The notes under the pieces: generated by a model
Database searches by the model: none
Told to the model about the DNA's origin: nothing
Seen by the model: the letters and a program-made list of their open reading frames with translations, nothing else
Source: Desulfarculales bacterium UBA702
GTDB lineage: Bacteria > Desulfobacterota > Syntrophobacteria > Syntrophobacterales > Syntrophobacteraceae
DNA length: 64,000 nucleotides
Reading direction: 5' to 3'
Assembly: GCA_002298165.1 (NCBI GenBank)
Contig: DBMI01000028.1
Span: forward strand, 124,001-188,000
Shown: in pieces, positions 9,054 to 18,561 of the stretch
Layout: the number at the start of each line of letters is the position of its first letter
How positions within the stretch are numbered: position 1 is the first letter of the stretch
Program-made: the position numbers and the translations under genes

Positions 9054-10037
9054 TTATTTCTTTGGAAAAGGTGAAAGGCTGCCGCGAACGAAGCGTTCTA
9101 TTTCAGTTGAGCTTGGTTTTGTTAATATATCCGCTAGCTTACTGAGGGGAATTTCGGCTCGGGCCATGGCGTTGTGGCCGCCTGCGCACCCCAGTTGCCC
9201 GAAGGCACGCCTCATGACCTTACCGGCATCCTTGCGGTAACCATCGTTTCTTACAATTATTATTAAGCAGTCTTCGTAGATCCCCGATACGATGCTCCAG
9301 GAAATATCATGTATTTTCAGCAGGAACTCCGCAATTTCGACCAACAGGTCGGCGGAGGGGACTTCATCTAGATGCACGAATATGCGGTCCCTGACAACGT
9401 GTTTTCTTTCAAGTGCTTTGTGAAAGAACCGCAGGTCTTTCAGAGAGAGGTCGGCTATTTCAATTTTTCGCAGCACATTCTGGTCGGCAAGCGGATACAG
9501 AAATCGAAAAGCCATAATGTCCTGCACCAGAGTGTGGCGCTCGAAATTGCGTGTGTCGGTTTTAATACCATAGAGCAGAGTGGTGGCCAGCACTTTCGAA
9601 GGTTTGATTTTTGCCGCCCTGAGATATTCCGTCATGATGGTCGAAGTTGATCCGAATTCGGGTCGAATATCTATGAAAGGCCCAACTGCATTGGAACTCA
9701 CTGGATGGTGATCGATAATTGCAGCGAAACTAAAATTACCAAAGATTTCGTTATGATCGGGTTGGCCATCGACGAGTACAAATTTATTACATTTTTCCAG
9801 TGATGCTTCCTGGAGCAAAACCAAGGGCAGATGGAGAAGGCGCACCATGGTCAGGTTATTGAGTCTTCTAATCGGCCGGATCATAACTATGGTGGTCGAT
9901 CCCGTCTTATGCCAAAGCAGACGCTTTACAGCCAGTGCCGAGCCGATTGCGTCCGGGTCGGGATCAATCAGAATACAGACATGGTCCTTGGAATTAAACT
10001 GAGAGTAGAACCGCGTGAGAGTGAATTTCCAAGGCAT
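9054..10037 (-). CDS. DHH-family phosphoesterase (NrnA-like)
   Basis: 327 residues from the ATG at 10037, which has an AGG-type ribosome binding site. The open frame continues upstream into the tRNA-Gly, so longer starts are artefacts; an ATG at 10082 is the alternative. The N-terminal half shows DPDAIGSALAVKRLL and the namesake motif IIDHHPVSS near residue 120. The C-terminal half carries the DHHA1-type GGHNAMARAE motif. The family includes nano-RNase/pAp phosphatase (NrnA) and RecJ-like enzymes; domain order and length favour NrnA. It lies directly upstream of rnhA, suggesting a nucleic-acid turnover pair. Confidence 0.85.
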   Translation of the reverse strand: MPWKFTLTRFYSQFNSKDHVCILIDPDPDAIGSALAVKRLLWHKTGSTTIVMIRPIRRLNNLTMVRLLHLPLVLLQEASLEKCNKFVLVDGQPDHNEIFGNFSFAAIIDHHPVSSNAVGPFIDIRPEFGSTSTIMTEYLRAAKIKPSKVLATTLLYGIKTDTRNFERHTLVQDIMAFRFLYPLADQNVLRKIEIADLSLKDLRFFHKALERKHVVRDRIFVHLDEVPSADLLVEIAEFLLKIHDISWSIVSGIYEDCLIIIVRNDGYRKDAGKVMRRAFGQLGCAGGHNAMARAEIPLSKLADILTKPSSTEIERFVRGSLSPFPKK

Positions 10038-10117
10038 GTACCTGCCTGAATTTTGGTTCGCCTTTACCAAGTGATATTCCATATGAAAAATATAGGATGG
10101 GCAGCAAATATTACCAC

Positions 10118-10145
10118 AAAAAAAAAGGGTGGTAAGGACCACCCT
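10118..10145 (-). terminator. Rho-independent terminator of tRNA-Gly
   Basis: On the minus strand an eight-base-pair perfect stem AGGGTGGT/ACCACCCT with a four-base loop (CCTT) runs into nine consecutive T. It lies 11 bases past the tRNA 3' end, so the tRNA is a separate transcription unit from the DHH gene that follows. Confidence 0.9.
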
Positions 10146-10156
10146 AGAAAATTCCA

Positions 10157-10231
<75 letters not shown>

Positions 10232-10244
10232 AAGCGCGCAAGAG

Positions 10245-10272
10245 ATTTAAATGAAATGCCTTTTGAAGTCAA
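10245..10272 (-). promoter_or_regulatory. Putative sigma-70 promoter of tRNA-Gly
   Basis: On the minus strand TTGACT, 16 bases, TTAAAT, then a GC-rich stretch (GCGCGC) before the tRNA. The GC-rich discriminator is typical of stable-RNA promoters. The -10 match is four of six. Confidence 0.5.
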
Positions 10273-10561
10273 GCGAAAAAGGCACGCACCTTGGCAGTCA
10301 ATGTCTGATAATATATATTATGTAAACTTGCCAAAACCCGCCAAGCTTACATGATGTGCCCTCGAAACCGACTCCTCAGAACCATCTCAGAATTTGCCCT
10401 CTTTTTAATTGGACGGCTGGTTTTGCAGCCAAAGTGCGCTCACCCACTAAAACTGGCGCGGCGGAATTGATTCGAAAAACACACCGCAGTATCAGCTGTT
10501 CACAATGCAAGAAGCTTTCCCGGATGTACGTTGAACTATTCACTGCATCAATCTATAATTG
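10273..10561. other. Intergenic region upstream of KptA-like gene
   Basis: Beyond the tRNA promoter I see no gene here. A short open frame of 68 codons has no family resemblance or good ribosome binding site. A promoter for the plus-strand KptA-like gene is expected but not evident. Confidence 0.35.
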
Positions 10562-11359
10562 ATGAGAAAATTTGCGGAAATAATTTATCGGCGACTGTGG
10601 ATCCCAATGCAAAAAAATCAGCACAAAACGCTTGCCCGCACTCTTTCTTTCATTGGATACAGCTCCCCGGGCGAATACGGCCTTTATTGGGACGCAAACG
10701 GCACAATGCCATGGAAGGAATTCTACTGGGCCTTGCAGGAGGACACCGAACTCCGATTTGTTCGTGAAGCCACTCTCAGGGAGCTCTCTTTACTGGGAAT
10801 CTATCTCCCATTCTCGATTGATGGGAATCTGATAAGGATCGGCTCGGGTGTCGCCCTGCCCCGCTACGAAGCGGCGGAGAAAGTACCCGAGAGGCTTTAT
10901 TTTGGCATAAAGCCCAAGAACCTGGTACGGGCTCAAGAATTTGGTCTACAGCCTGCCGGGCGCCCTTTCATCCCAGTTTGCGCTACGCGTGACCTGGCAC
11001 TTCGGATTGCAAGACGCCGCGAGCCCGAGCCTGTTCTGATCGAAATTTCAGCGAGACATGCCTTGGAATCTGGTACCATCTTCCTTACAGCCGGACCCGA
11101 ACTTTATCTGGTTGAGTCGGTATCCCGCGATTTTCTCATCATCCCAAGGATCCGTGAGAACTTAGCTGAAAAGCTTGCCGCCAGAAGACTAAAACCTGCC
11201 CCAAAACCTGTGTCGCCTACACCTGGGACATTCATCGTCCAGCCACATCATGTGCAATCGACCTCGGTTGCGGCGGATGACTCGATGCAGCACGGGAAAA
11301 AAGGTAAAGCTGGATGGAAGAAGGAATCCAGAAAAGTCCGGCGAAAGAGGGACATCTGA
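10562..11359 (+). CDS. KptA/Tpt1-like RNA 2'-phosphotransferase homologue, active-site residues not conserved
   Basis: About 265 residues. The order of blocks matches the RNA 2'-phosphotransferase fold: an N-terminal winged-helix-like block (HKTLARTLSF... GEYGL), then LYFGIKPKN... GLQP, CATRDLALRIARRR, PVLIEISARHAL and LYLVESVSRDFL. In active KptA enzymes the first block contains an Arg-His pair and the second reads LYHGT; here these are Tyr-Ser and LYFGI. The His that normally follows in the third block is Pro. The C-terminal 60 residues are basic and low-complexity. The start is uncertain (ATG 10562, or ATG 10607 nearer the homologous region). It is probably divergent or non-catalytic. Confidence 0.6.
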   Translation: MRKFAEIIYRRLWIPMQKNQHKTLARTLSFIGYSSPGEYGLYWDANGTMPWKEFYWALQEDTELRFVREATLRELSLLGIYLPFSIDGNLIRIGSGVALPRYEAAEKVPERLYFGIKPKNLVRAQEFGLQPAGRPFIPVCATRDLALRIARRREPEPVLIEISARHALESGTIFLTAGPELYLVESVSRDFLIIPRIRENLAEKLAARRLKPAPKPVSPTPGTFIVQPHHVQSTSVAADDSMQHGKKGKAGWKKESRKVRRKRDI

Positions 11360-11632
11360 TCCTACAGCGATCGCGGTTTCGCAGGCTGGCTGAACCTGCC
11401 ACAACAGTATACATAATCTGAACACCCCAACCTCTCCATAACTGTGTCCGATCTCTCTACTTTACCCAATTTTTAAGATAACGTTAATTTAGAAGCTGCT
11501 TGCGAGTGCCATAAGTCTTTAGAGGGACTATATTTGTTACGATAATTATGTAAATCGCCTTTATAGTTGCTCTTCAGATATTAACCCGAATTATTCAGAG
11601 GCATTTTGCCGGCCCGCACAAGGAGATTTGAA

Positions 11633-14611
11633 ATGGCTTCAGACCTGGAGAACAGGATTCGCAAAACAGGCATGCGCCTGTATAGCCTGATGGGAGAGGA
11701 ATCCAGGTCCATTTTTAATAAAGAATACTGGACAGGAAAACTTTTTGAATGGTGTATGCATAATGAGCCATTCAAGGTACAGATGTTTCGATTTGTCGAC
11801 GTATTTCCATATCTTAAAACCCCAGAATCCGTTATGCGCCACATTCGCGAGTATTTCTCGGACCCTGCCCTGAATTTTCCTTCAGCTCTTGACCGCGGCA
11901 TCAAGTATGTTTCGCCGGAATGGCGCACCTCCGGAATCATAGCCCGAAGCATGGGAAGAAACCTCGTTAAGGTGGCGGGGCAGTTTATGATCGGTCAAAC
12001 ACCGGAAACAAGCCTTCCCGTGCTCGAAAATCTGCGCTCACGCGGCGTGACGTTTTCAATCGATCTACTGGGTGAGGCTGTTGTTTCCGAAATGGAGGCA
12101 GAGGAATATCAATCCAGATATATGCGTCTGCTGGAATTTCTCGAATCCACCCAGGCGCGATGGCCTGCGCTCGGTTCCCAGCCGGGTCCATTGGACTGGG
12201 GCCACTCTCCTAAGATAAATCTTTCCTTGAAGGCTTCGGCTATGTATTCGCAAATGAATTCGTGCGCCTTCGACTACTCAATAGACAAAGCAAAGGAGCG
12301 GCTGAGGCCGGTTCTACGAAAGGCGATAGAAGCCGGTGCTTTCATCAACCTCGATATGGAGCATTACGGGATAAAAAACCTCACCCTCGCCCTATATCGC
12401 AGTCTCATGGAAGAACCGGAATTTCGCGGCTATCCGCATACCGGGATTGTTATTCAGGCATATCTTCGCGAATCCGAGGACGATCTGGAGCAAATGATTC
12501 ACTGGGCAAGGGACACCGATTCACGATTCACTATCAGGCTGGTAAAAGGAGCTTATTGGGACCAGGAAGTCATTCATGCACGTCAGAATAATTGGCCGGT
12601 ACCCGTCTTCACCAACAAGTACGAAACCGATGCCAATTTCGAACACCTCGCGCGCCTTATACTTAAAAACGTGAGTCACGTAAGACTTGCATGCGCCTCT
12701 CACAATGTGCGCTCCATTTCGGCAGTCTCCGAGATTGCACAAGACCTCGGTGTAAATGAGAACGATTTAGAATTCCAGGTGCTCTACGGCATGGGTGAAC
12801 CGGTACGAACGGCTCTTCGTAAAGCAGGCCTTCACGTGCGCGTCTATTCCCCGATCGGGGATATGGTTCAGGGCATGTCATACCTGGTGAGACGACTCCT
12901 TGAGAACACAGCCAACGAATCTTTCCTTCGGCAGACTTTCACGCAGAAGCTGCCAAAGGGCGATCTCCTGAGAAATCCTCTTGAAAAACTTAAGGAATCC
13001 GATGAACTTAACTCGGAAAGCAGTTCTTCTCTTTTCGAACCAGCCCCGTTCAGGATCGAGCCGCGATTTGACTGGTCACAGGAAGGCCACAGGATACTTT
13101 TCTCCGAGGCTCTAAAAAGAGTCAGGGAGCGCTTTCCCATCAATGTAAAGGTCGAGATAAACGGGGCCGAAGTCGAGACTCCGACTTTTTTCAGATCGCT
13201 CAACCCGAACAATCCAGCGGAAACGGTGGGCATCATATCGTCTGCCGGAATTGCCGAGGCCGAAAACGCTATTACGGCCGCCGCGGCTGCTTTTCCGAAT
13301 TGGAGGGATACCTCAGCCGATACTCGTGCCAGTTACCTTTTCAGGGCCGCCTCAGCAGCGCGGAAAATGCGCTACGACCTGGCCGCCCTGCAGGTTTTCG
13401 AAGTTGGAAAGAGCTGGAGCGAAGCGGATGCTGATGTATGCGAGGCAATTGATTTCTTGCAATATTACGGCCGCGAGATGCTGAAAATGGGAAAACCGAG
13501 ACAAATGCACAAGGTCTTGGGTGAGACCAGCGTGCTTACATACCAGCCCCGTGGGGTTGCGGTGGTTATTGCACCCTGGAATTTTCCACTGGCAATTTCG
13601 ATGGGCATGAGTTCAGCAGCCTTGGTTACCGGGAACACTGTAATCTATAAGCCCGCCTCGCAATCTCCGGTAACTGGTTCCATGCTGGCGCGCATCTTCG
13701 AGGAGGCGGGACTTCCGAGAGGGGTTTTCAATTTTCTTCCCGGTCCTGGTGGTCAGTTGGGGGATTTCTTGACGGGTCACCCGTCAGTAGCCATTGTGGC
13801 TTTCACCGGCAGCAGGGATGTTGGCCTGCATATAATCGAAAGGGCCTCTGAAACGCCTCCGGGCGCAATGGCGGTAAAAAGCATCATCGCGGAAATGGGC
13901 GGCAAGAATGCAATTATTGTCGACTCCGATGCCGATATGGACGAAGCAATTGGATACATTCTCCAATCAGCCTTCGGCTACCAGGGGCAGAAGTGCTCGG
14001 CGTGTTCGCGCCTGATCGTTCTGGAGGAAAATCATGACAGGCTGATCGAAAGGCTCAAGGCTGCCGCCGAAAGCCTTAATCTCGGGCCGACAGAGTATCC
14101 GCAAAACTTTATGGGGGCGGTCGTGGAACCCTCGGCACGAGATAAAGTCCGGAGATACATCGGAATAGGCAAGGAGGAAGGAAAAGTCCTGTTGGAGCGC
14201 CAGACCGGCGACGGGTCAAATTTTGTTCCACTGACCATACTTACGGGGATTGAATCCGAGAGCAGAGTCGCGCAGGACGAGATTTTCGGCCCGGTACTTG
14301 CCGTAATCAAAGTAAAAAATTTCGACGAGGCGCTCCGTGTAGCAAACGGGACCCAATATGCCCTGACCGGTGGGGTGCTTTCACGAAGTCCGGCAAATAT
14401 CGCGCGGGCGCGCAACGAGTTCCAGGTAGGCAACCTTTACATAAACCGAGGCTGCACCGGCGCAATAGTTGGACGACACCCGTTCGGAGGCTTCAAAATG
14501 TCGGGTACTGGGTCAAAAGCTGGAGGTCCCGACTACCTCCTCCATTTCATGGTACCGAGGAATATAGTTGAGAATACTGTCAGACGCGGGTTTGCTCCGC
14601 GTGAGGAATAA
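11633..14611 (+). CDS. putA: Bifunctional proline dehydrogenase / delta-1-pyrroline-5-carboxylate dehydrogenase
   Basis: 992 residues from an ATG with an AGGAG site seven bases upstream. It oxidises proline to glutamate in two steps. The FAD-dependent proline dehydrogenase barrel occupies about residues 60-430 (SLKASAMYSQMN, NLDMEHYG, IRLVKGAYWD, YGMGEPVRTAL). The aldehyde dehydrogenase occupies about 500-990 with VIAPWNFPLAI, the Glu in IIAEMGGKNAIIV and the catalytic Cys in YQGQKCSACSRLIV. There is no N-terminal ribbon-helix-helix DNA-binding domain, so unlike E. coli PutA it is not an autorepressor. Electrons would go to the quinone pool and NAD. It is followed by a convergent small gene. 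Confidence 0.95.
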   Translation: MASDLENRIRKTGMRLYSLMGEESRSIFNKEYWTGKLFEWCMHNEPFKVQMFRFVDVFPYLKTPESVMRHIREYFSDPALNFPSALDRGIKYVSPEWRTSGIIARSMGRNLVKVAGQFMIGQTPETSLPVLENLRSRGVTFSIDLLGEAVVSEMEAEEYQSRYMRLLEFLESTQARWPALGSQPGPLDWGHSPKINLSLKASAMYSQMNSCAFDYSIDKAKERLRPVLRKAIEAGAFINLDMEHYGIKNLTLALYRSLMEEPEFRGYPHTGIVIQAYLRESEDDLEQMIHWARDTDSRFTIRLVKGAYWDQEVIHARQNNWPVPVFTNKYETDANFEHLARLILKNVSHVRLACASHNVRSISAVSEIAQDLGVNENDLEFQVLYGMGEPVRTALRKAGLHVRVYSPIGDMVQGMSYLVRRLLENTANESFLRQTFTQKLPKGDLLRNPLEKLKESDELNSESSSSLFEPAPFRIEPRFDWSQEGHRILFSEALKRVRERFPINVKVEINGAEVETPTFFRSLNPNNPAETVGIISSAGIAEAENAITAAAAAFPNWRDTSADTRASYLFRAASAARKMRYDLAALQVFEVGKSWSEADADVCEAIDFLQYYGREMLKMGKPRQMHKVLGETSVLTYQPRGVAVVIAPWNFPLAISMGMSSAALVTGNTVIYKPASQSPVTGSMLARIFEEAGLPRGVFNFLPGPGGQLGDFLTGHPSVAIVAFTGSRDVGLHIIERASETPPGAMAVKSIIAEMGGKNAIIVDSDADMDEAIGYILQSAFGYQGQKCSACSRLIVLEENHDRLIERLKAAAESLNLGPTEYPQNFMGAVVEPSARDKVRRYIGIGKEEGKVLLERQTGDGSNFVPLTILTGIESESRVAQDEIFGPVLAVIKVKNFDEALRVANGTQYALTGGVLSRSPANIARARNEFQVGNLYINRGCTGAIVGRHPFGGFKMSGTGSKAGGPDYLLHFMVPRNIVENTVRRGFAPREE

Positions 14612-14657
14612 TCCTGACCGGGGCACTTGCAAAAAATTTTTTAAAATGGCAGCCCCG

Positions 14658-14846
14658 TTACTTCTTTTCCGATATGCACGATTCGCGGAAGATGCACTCG
14701 GCCTGATCGCAATAGCCTTCAGCCGTAGCGTAGCAGTCAAAGTTTCCTTCCTGGCGCTGGATTTCCCTGATCAAATCTACTTTTGTTTTTCCAAAAGATT
14801 TGATTCCCATTCCCTTCGCCAGTGATCTTAAATCCTGTATTTTCAT
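14658..14846 (-). CDS. Small SAP-domain protein
   Basis: 62 residues behind an AAAGGAG site. Residues 1-33 form a SAP/HeH-type helix-extension-helix (IQDLRSLAKGMGIKSFGKTK). The tail has a Cys cluster (CYATAEGYCDQAECIFRESC) that could bind metal. I recognise this type as a recurring small protein of anaerobic Desulfobacterota with no proven function; nucleic-acid binding is the expectation from SAP domains. Confidence 0.8.
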   Translation of the reverse strand: MKIQDLRSLAKGMGIKSFGKTKVDLIREIQRQEGNFDCYATAEGYCDQAECIFRESCISEKK

Positions 14847-14980
14847 AGCCGTGGCTCCTTTCTGCCTGTCAAAGATGCTGCCAAACGTGAAATACCCGCC
14901 CGTATTACCGCGGGTCTTTCCAAGTATTCAGATTTCCGGGCTATCATAAACCTGTTGAAGCTTTTCGGCATCCCCTAAAA

Positions 14981-15664
14981 TTAAGGTTTTGCTTCCGAAT
15001 TAGAGCTGTCCTGTGATCGTCCGGGCTCACCGGCCAAAATTTCGGCCAACCACTGCCAGTTATCCGGATCTATCCGAATCTCGGGCCCTTCCCGACCTTG
15101 AACTTTCTTCAAGTGAACCACCCCCGAAATATCCTTTATCGACAGGACGACTTTGCCATCACGGCGTCCCTCGATAGTACCCGAGGAAATCCTAAGGAGG
15201 GGTAGCGGATAGTCCAACCAGAATTTGTAACCGCTTGGCCGGGCGGTCTGTTCCAAAGCGACGCGCCATTTGCCTTCCTCATTTTTTTCAAGCTGCAGAG
15301 AAGGTTTTTCCAGGTAAATCTCAGGTACTACTATGTATGGCCATTTTGCTGAGAGGCTGTAATCAAGCCGCACGAGGGTGCAACCGAAGACATTTTTTCC
15401 TTCGGTTTCTACTTTTAATTTTTCAAGATCGAGGCTGGACAACGGCATCCAGGTATAGGATCCGAGTTCCACATTAACATGCGAGATTTCCCCGATCTTA
15501 TTTGCCGCGTTGAGTATGACCTCTTTCTGGACGGCAGGAACATGGAGGGCGACAATTGCCACCAATGGAAGAAGGATCAGTACTGCAACCACGATTAACA
15601 TTGGCCGCATATAAAAACCGCTTCTCCGGGATTCTTCTTCGGGTAATTTTTCGTTTATCGGCAT
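14981..15664 (-). CDS. AsmA/TamB-like N-terminal domain protein
   Basis: 227 residues. A single transmembrane helix lies near residues 20-42 after a short cytoplasmic tail. The periplasmic part resembles the start of AsmA/TamB-type envelope proteins (KIGEISHVNVELGSYTW, then repeated short beta-strand stretches such as YLEKPSLQLEKNEEGKW). Full AsmA proteins are much longer, so this is either a minimal member or a truncation. It stands alone. Family assignment is by pattern and is moderate. Confidence 0.55.
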   Translation of the reverse strand: MPINEKLPEEESRRSGFYMRPMLIVVAVLILLPLVAIVALHVPAVQKEVILNAANKIGEISHVNVELGSYTWMPLSSLDLEKLKVETEGKNVFGCTLVRLDYSLSAKWPYIVVPEIYLEKPSLQLEKNEEGKWRVALEQTARPSGYKFWLDYPLPLLRISSGTIEGRRDGKVVLSIKDISGVVHLKKVQGREGPEIRIDPDNWQWLAEILAGEPGRSQDSSNSEAKP

Positions 15665-16271
15665 TTAGGACATGCTCCTTTTTTATGGATGTCTCGACCG
15701 CTTTATTATTAATATTTCAAAACAAAAATCAACACGCAATGACTTTGCACGGGACCTTGCATTTCTCATACGCTTTCAGATTTTGATCTGCTGGAGCCCG
15801 GCCCTCGTTCGGTTCAAGATGCTGATGGCATTCTCTAAATTCTGTACAGCCTATGGATTTTGCGAGAAAAGATTCCAGTTTTTCTTCTCGATCAGGAGAA
15901 TATGGTTCAATTTGTCCTTTGAGATAAAGCGAATAAGGGCTATAAGAAGGTCTCCGCCGTCGTGTTCGGGGACTCCCAATCCACTTTTCCCCTGACTGAA
16001 ACAATGCCGCTCGTAACGAAGTTTCATAGCCGGACAGCGTCGGCCTCTCCAAAGAAAAAATAGCTGGCAAAATATCATTTGCTGCTGAAATCGACGGCAA
16101 TGAACCTGCTGTGGTCCTGGCTGTCAACCGCCGCGCCGCAGTCTTTGCATTTGAAAGTCAGCCATTCGAAATGGTTTTTCCGGTTTGCAGCTATTTCATC
16201 GCACTGCTTTTCATAGATGAAAAACGTGCCGGAATAGTTTAACTTTTAAATCCAAGACAATAGGAGAATTT
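15665..16271. other. Spacer with fragmented minus-strand coding signal
   Basis: About 600 bases between the AsmA-like gene and the XRE-cupin regulator. Coding-like stretches appear on the minus strand in three frames and are described as a possible broken gene at 15729-16245. A ribosome binding site (TAGGAGAA) for the regulator lies at its right end. Confidence 0.4.
15729..16245 (-). pseudogene. Possible frameshifted gene with zinc-ribbon-like start
   Basis: A 56-codon frame (16245-16075) with no start codon reads protein-like, with FKCKDCGAAVDS resembling a zinc ribbon. Its TGA overlaps an ATG that opens a 75-codon frame (16078-15851). A third frame (16127-15729) continues to a Cys-rich end (EKCKVPCKVIAC). 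The three segments look like parts of one decayed gene, but no single correction restores a product that I recognise. The region may equally be non-coding. Confidence 0.3.
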
Positions 16272-16844
16272 GTGTTGACTACCGATGAAAAAATTGGAGC
16301 ACGAATCAAGCGGTTCAGGGAAGACAGGGGACTCTCGCTTGAGGAGGTCGGAGAACGCAGCGGCCTCGAAGTCGAATTTCTCAAAGCGGTCGAGGAAGAA
16401 AACGTCTACCCTTCACTGGGGCCCCTTCTCAAGATTGCACGTGTGATCGGCATCAGGCTTGGGACCTTTCTTGATGATCAGGTCAGTCAGGACCCTCTGG
16501 TCGTTCGTCGAGGCGAGAGAAAAGAAGAATTGAGTATGCTCAAGGGCAAAGACAGGCCCGTTGCCCTAAAGTTTCATTCGTTGGGCCGCGGCAAAAAAGA
16601 TCGTCATATGGAGCCCTTTTATATTGAAATCCTTCCCGAGCCCGACGAGGACAAGAAACTCTCTTCCCATGAGGGAGAGGAGTTTATCGTAGTTCTGTCA
16701 GGCGAGGTGGAGGTTGCTTACGGCAATGATGTCCGGGTCCTGAATGCAGGTGACAGCATCTATTATAATTCTGTAATTCCTCACTATGTCAGCTGCCGGG
16801 GCGAAAGGGCCGAAATTTACGCGGTGCTCTATTTCCCAGAATAA
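16272..16844 (+). CDS. XRE-family regulator with C-terminal cupin domain
   Basis: 190 residues from a GTG with a TAGGAGAA site. Residues 6-62 form a helix-turn-helix of the Cro/C1 type (IGARIKRFREDRGLSLEEVGERSG), and residues 120-190 form a cupin_2 barrel (EEFIVVLSGEVEVAYG, GDSIYYNSVIPHYV). Such proteins bind small ligands and regulate adjacent metabolic genes. The next gene, an acyl-CoA ligase, starts 19 bases downstream, so it probably regulates or is co-regulated with that enzyme. This regulator-ligase pairing is common in syntrophic and sulfate-reducing bacteria. Confidence 0.9.
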   Translation: MLTTDEKIGARIKRFREDRGLSLEEVGERSGLEVEFLKAVEEENVYPSLGPLLKIARVIGIRLGTFLDDQVSQDPLVVRRGERKEELSMLKGKDRPVALKFHSLGRGKKDRHMEPFYIEILPEPDEDKKLSSHEGEEFIVVLSGEVEVAYGNDVRVLNAGDSIYYNSVIPHYVSCRGERAEIYAVLYFPE

Positions 16845-16863
16845 AAATAGGATTGAAGAAACT

Positions 16864-18510
16864 ATGGACAGCCCGGCTACACTCCCGAAAACACTGGGAC
16901 AGATCCTTGACGATACCATTTCTAAGTATCCCGATAACGATGCGGTGGTTTACTACGACCGCGATTTTCGCCTCACCTACAGGCAGTTTGGCGAACTTGT
17001 TGACCAGCTTGCCAAGGGTCTTATGGCCCTCGGAGTAGGCAAAGGCGAGAAGGTTGCTGTCTGGGCGACAAACGTGCCCTACTGGGTTCCCCTCCAGTTT
17101 GCAACCGCAAAGATCGGGGCGATTCTTGTCACCGTAAATACGCTCTACAAGATATCCGAAATAGCTTACCTGCTAGAACAATCGGATTCCGAAAATCTGT
17201 TCATCATCAATGGTTACAGGGATACCGATTATGTTCAAACCATCTACGAACTTATACCAGAACTTAAAACGCATCAGAGAGGCTATCTAAAGAGCGCCAA
17301 ATTCCCTCATCTAAAGCGGGTTTTCTTCCTAGGCCATGAAAAACATAGGGGAATGTACTCCATTCCTGAGATAGTCTCACTCCACGCAATCGTAAGTGAT
17401 GATGAATACAAGGCCCGCCAGACGGAGCTTGACCCGCATGATGTGGTGAACATGCAATACACTTCCGGGACTACCGGTTTCCCGAAAGGCGTCATGCTGA
17501 CTCACCACAATATCGGCCTAAACGGCTACTGGATTGGTGCAAATCAAGTCCTTGGGCCAAATGACAGGGTTTGCCTTCCCGTCCCACTGTTCCATTGTTT
17601 CGGGTGCGTACTTGGAGTGCTTGCCGCTATAAATCACGGCAGCGCCCTGGTGATCCTGGAAACATTCGATCCTGTTATGGTGATGGCTTCCGTCGAGGCC
17701 GAGCGCTGCACCGCCGTCTACGGCGTGCCTACCATGTTTATCGCCGTTTTGCAGCACAAGCTTTTCAGTAAATTCAACTTCAGCTCGCTTCGAACGGGCA
17801 TCATGGCGGGCTCCCCCTGCCCCGTCACAACCATGAACGAAGTTATTCAGAAAATGAATGCAAGGGAGATCACCATCTGTTATGGCCTCACCGAAGGCTC
17901 TCCCGTGCTTACGCAGACTACGATTCACGATAACATTCGCCAGAAGACCGAAACCGTGGGCAAGGCTATGCCCGAAATAGAAGTCTGCATCATGGACCCT
18001 GAAACCCGAAAGCCGGTCTCAGTCGGGACGAAGGGAGAGATCTGCAGCCGCGGCTACAATACCATGAAGGGCTATTACAAAATGCCCGATGCTACTGCAG
18101 AGACGGTTGATGCGGATGGATGGCTCCATACTGGCGACTTGGGAGTAATGGACGATGAAGGATACATCACAATCACCGGCCGCCATAAGGACATGATTAT
18201 ACGCGGCGGGGAAAACGTCTATCCGCGCGAAGTCGAAGAATTCATCTTTAGGATGGACGGCATTCAGGACGTTCAGGTCGTGGGCGTGAACAGCGCCAAG
18301 TACGGCGAACAGGTTGGCGCCTTCGTGATACTAAAAGAGGGCTATTCGTATTCTCCCGAAGACGTCCAGGATTTTTGCCGCGGAAAGATCTCCAGCTATA
18401 AGGTTCCAAAATATGTTGTATTTACAAAGAGCTATCCGCTGACCGCCAGCGGCAAGGTCCAAAAATACAAACTCCGGGAACAGGCTTCGGAGATGTTTCC
18501 CAACGCATAA
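16864..18510 (+). CDS. AMP-forming acyl-CoA ligase (FadD-like)
   Basis: 548 residues from the ATG at 16864; a longer frame from 16786 overlaps the regulator and adds non-homologous residues. It activates a carboxylic acid with ATP and CoA. Motifs: P-loop YTSGTTGFPKG near residue 200, YGLTEGSPV, the hinge GRHKDMIIRGGENVYPREVEEF, and the catalytic Lys in PLTASGKVQKYKLRE near the C-terminus. Medium/long-chain fatty acid specificity is the default guess; aromatic acids are possible. It is co-oriented with the XRE-cupin gene and followed by a hairpin. Confidence 0.9.
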   Translation: MDSPATLPKTLGQILDDTISKYPDNDAVVYYDRDFRLTYRQFGELVDQLAKGLMALGVGKGEKVAVWATNVPYWVPLQFATAKIGAILVTVNTLYKISEIAYLLEQSDSENLFIINGYRDTDYVQTIYELIPELKTHQRGYLKSAKFPHLKRVFFLGHEKHRGMYSIPEIVSLHAIVSDDEYKARQTELDPHDVVNMQYTSGTTGFPKGVMLTHHNIGLNGYWIGANQVLGPNDRVCLPVPLFHCFGCVLGVLAAINHGSALVILETFDPVMVMASVEAERCTAVYGVPTMFIAVLQHKLFSKFNFSSLRTGIMAGSPCPVTTMNEVIQKMNAREITICYGLTEGSPVLTQTTIHDNIRQKTETVGKAMPEIEVCIMDPETRKPVSVGTKGEICSRGYNTMKGYYKMPDATAETVDADGWLHTGDLGVMDDEGYITITGRHKDMIIRGGENVYPREVEEFIFRMDGIQDVQVVGVNSAKYGEQVGAFVILKEGYSYSPEDVQDFCRGKISSYKVPKYVVFTKSYPLTASGKVQKYKLREQASEMFPNA

Positions 18511-18527
18511 CCCGCAATGCAATGTTT

Positions 18528-18561
18528 GGGAAAGTGGGCACGGCTTTTTGCCCACTTTCCC
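18528..18561 (+). terminator. Strong hairpin after the acyl-CoA ligase
   Basis: A 13-base-pair perfect inverted repeat (GGGAAAGTGGGCA / TGCCCACTTTCCC) with an eight-base loop, 18 bases past the ligase stop. No T-run follows, so it may be an mRNA 3' stabiliser or an imperfect terminator. Confidence 0.6.

Noticed and set aside
10356..10562. 68-codon frame upstream of the KptA-like gene
   Set aside because: No ribosome binding site and low-complexity composition.
14894..14915. Terminator between SAP and AsmA-like genes
   Set aside because: Six-base-pair stem with a long loop and no T-run.
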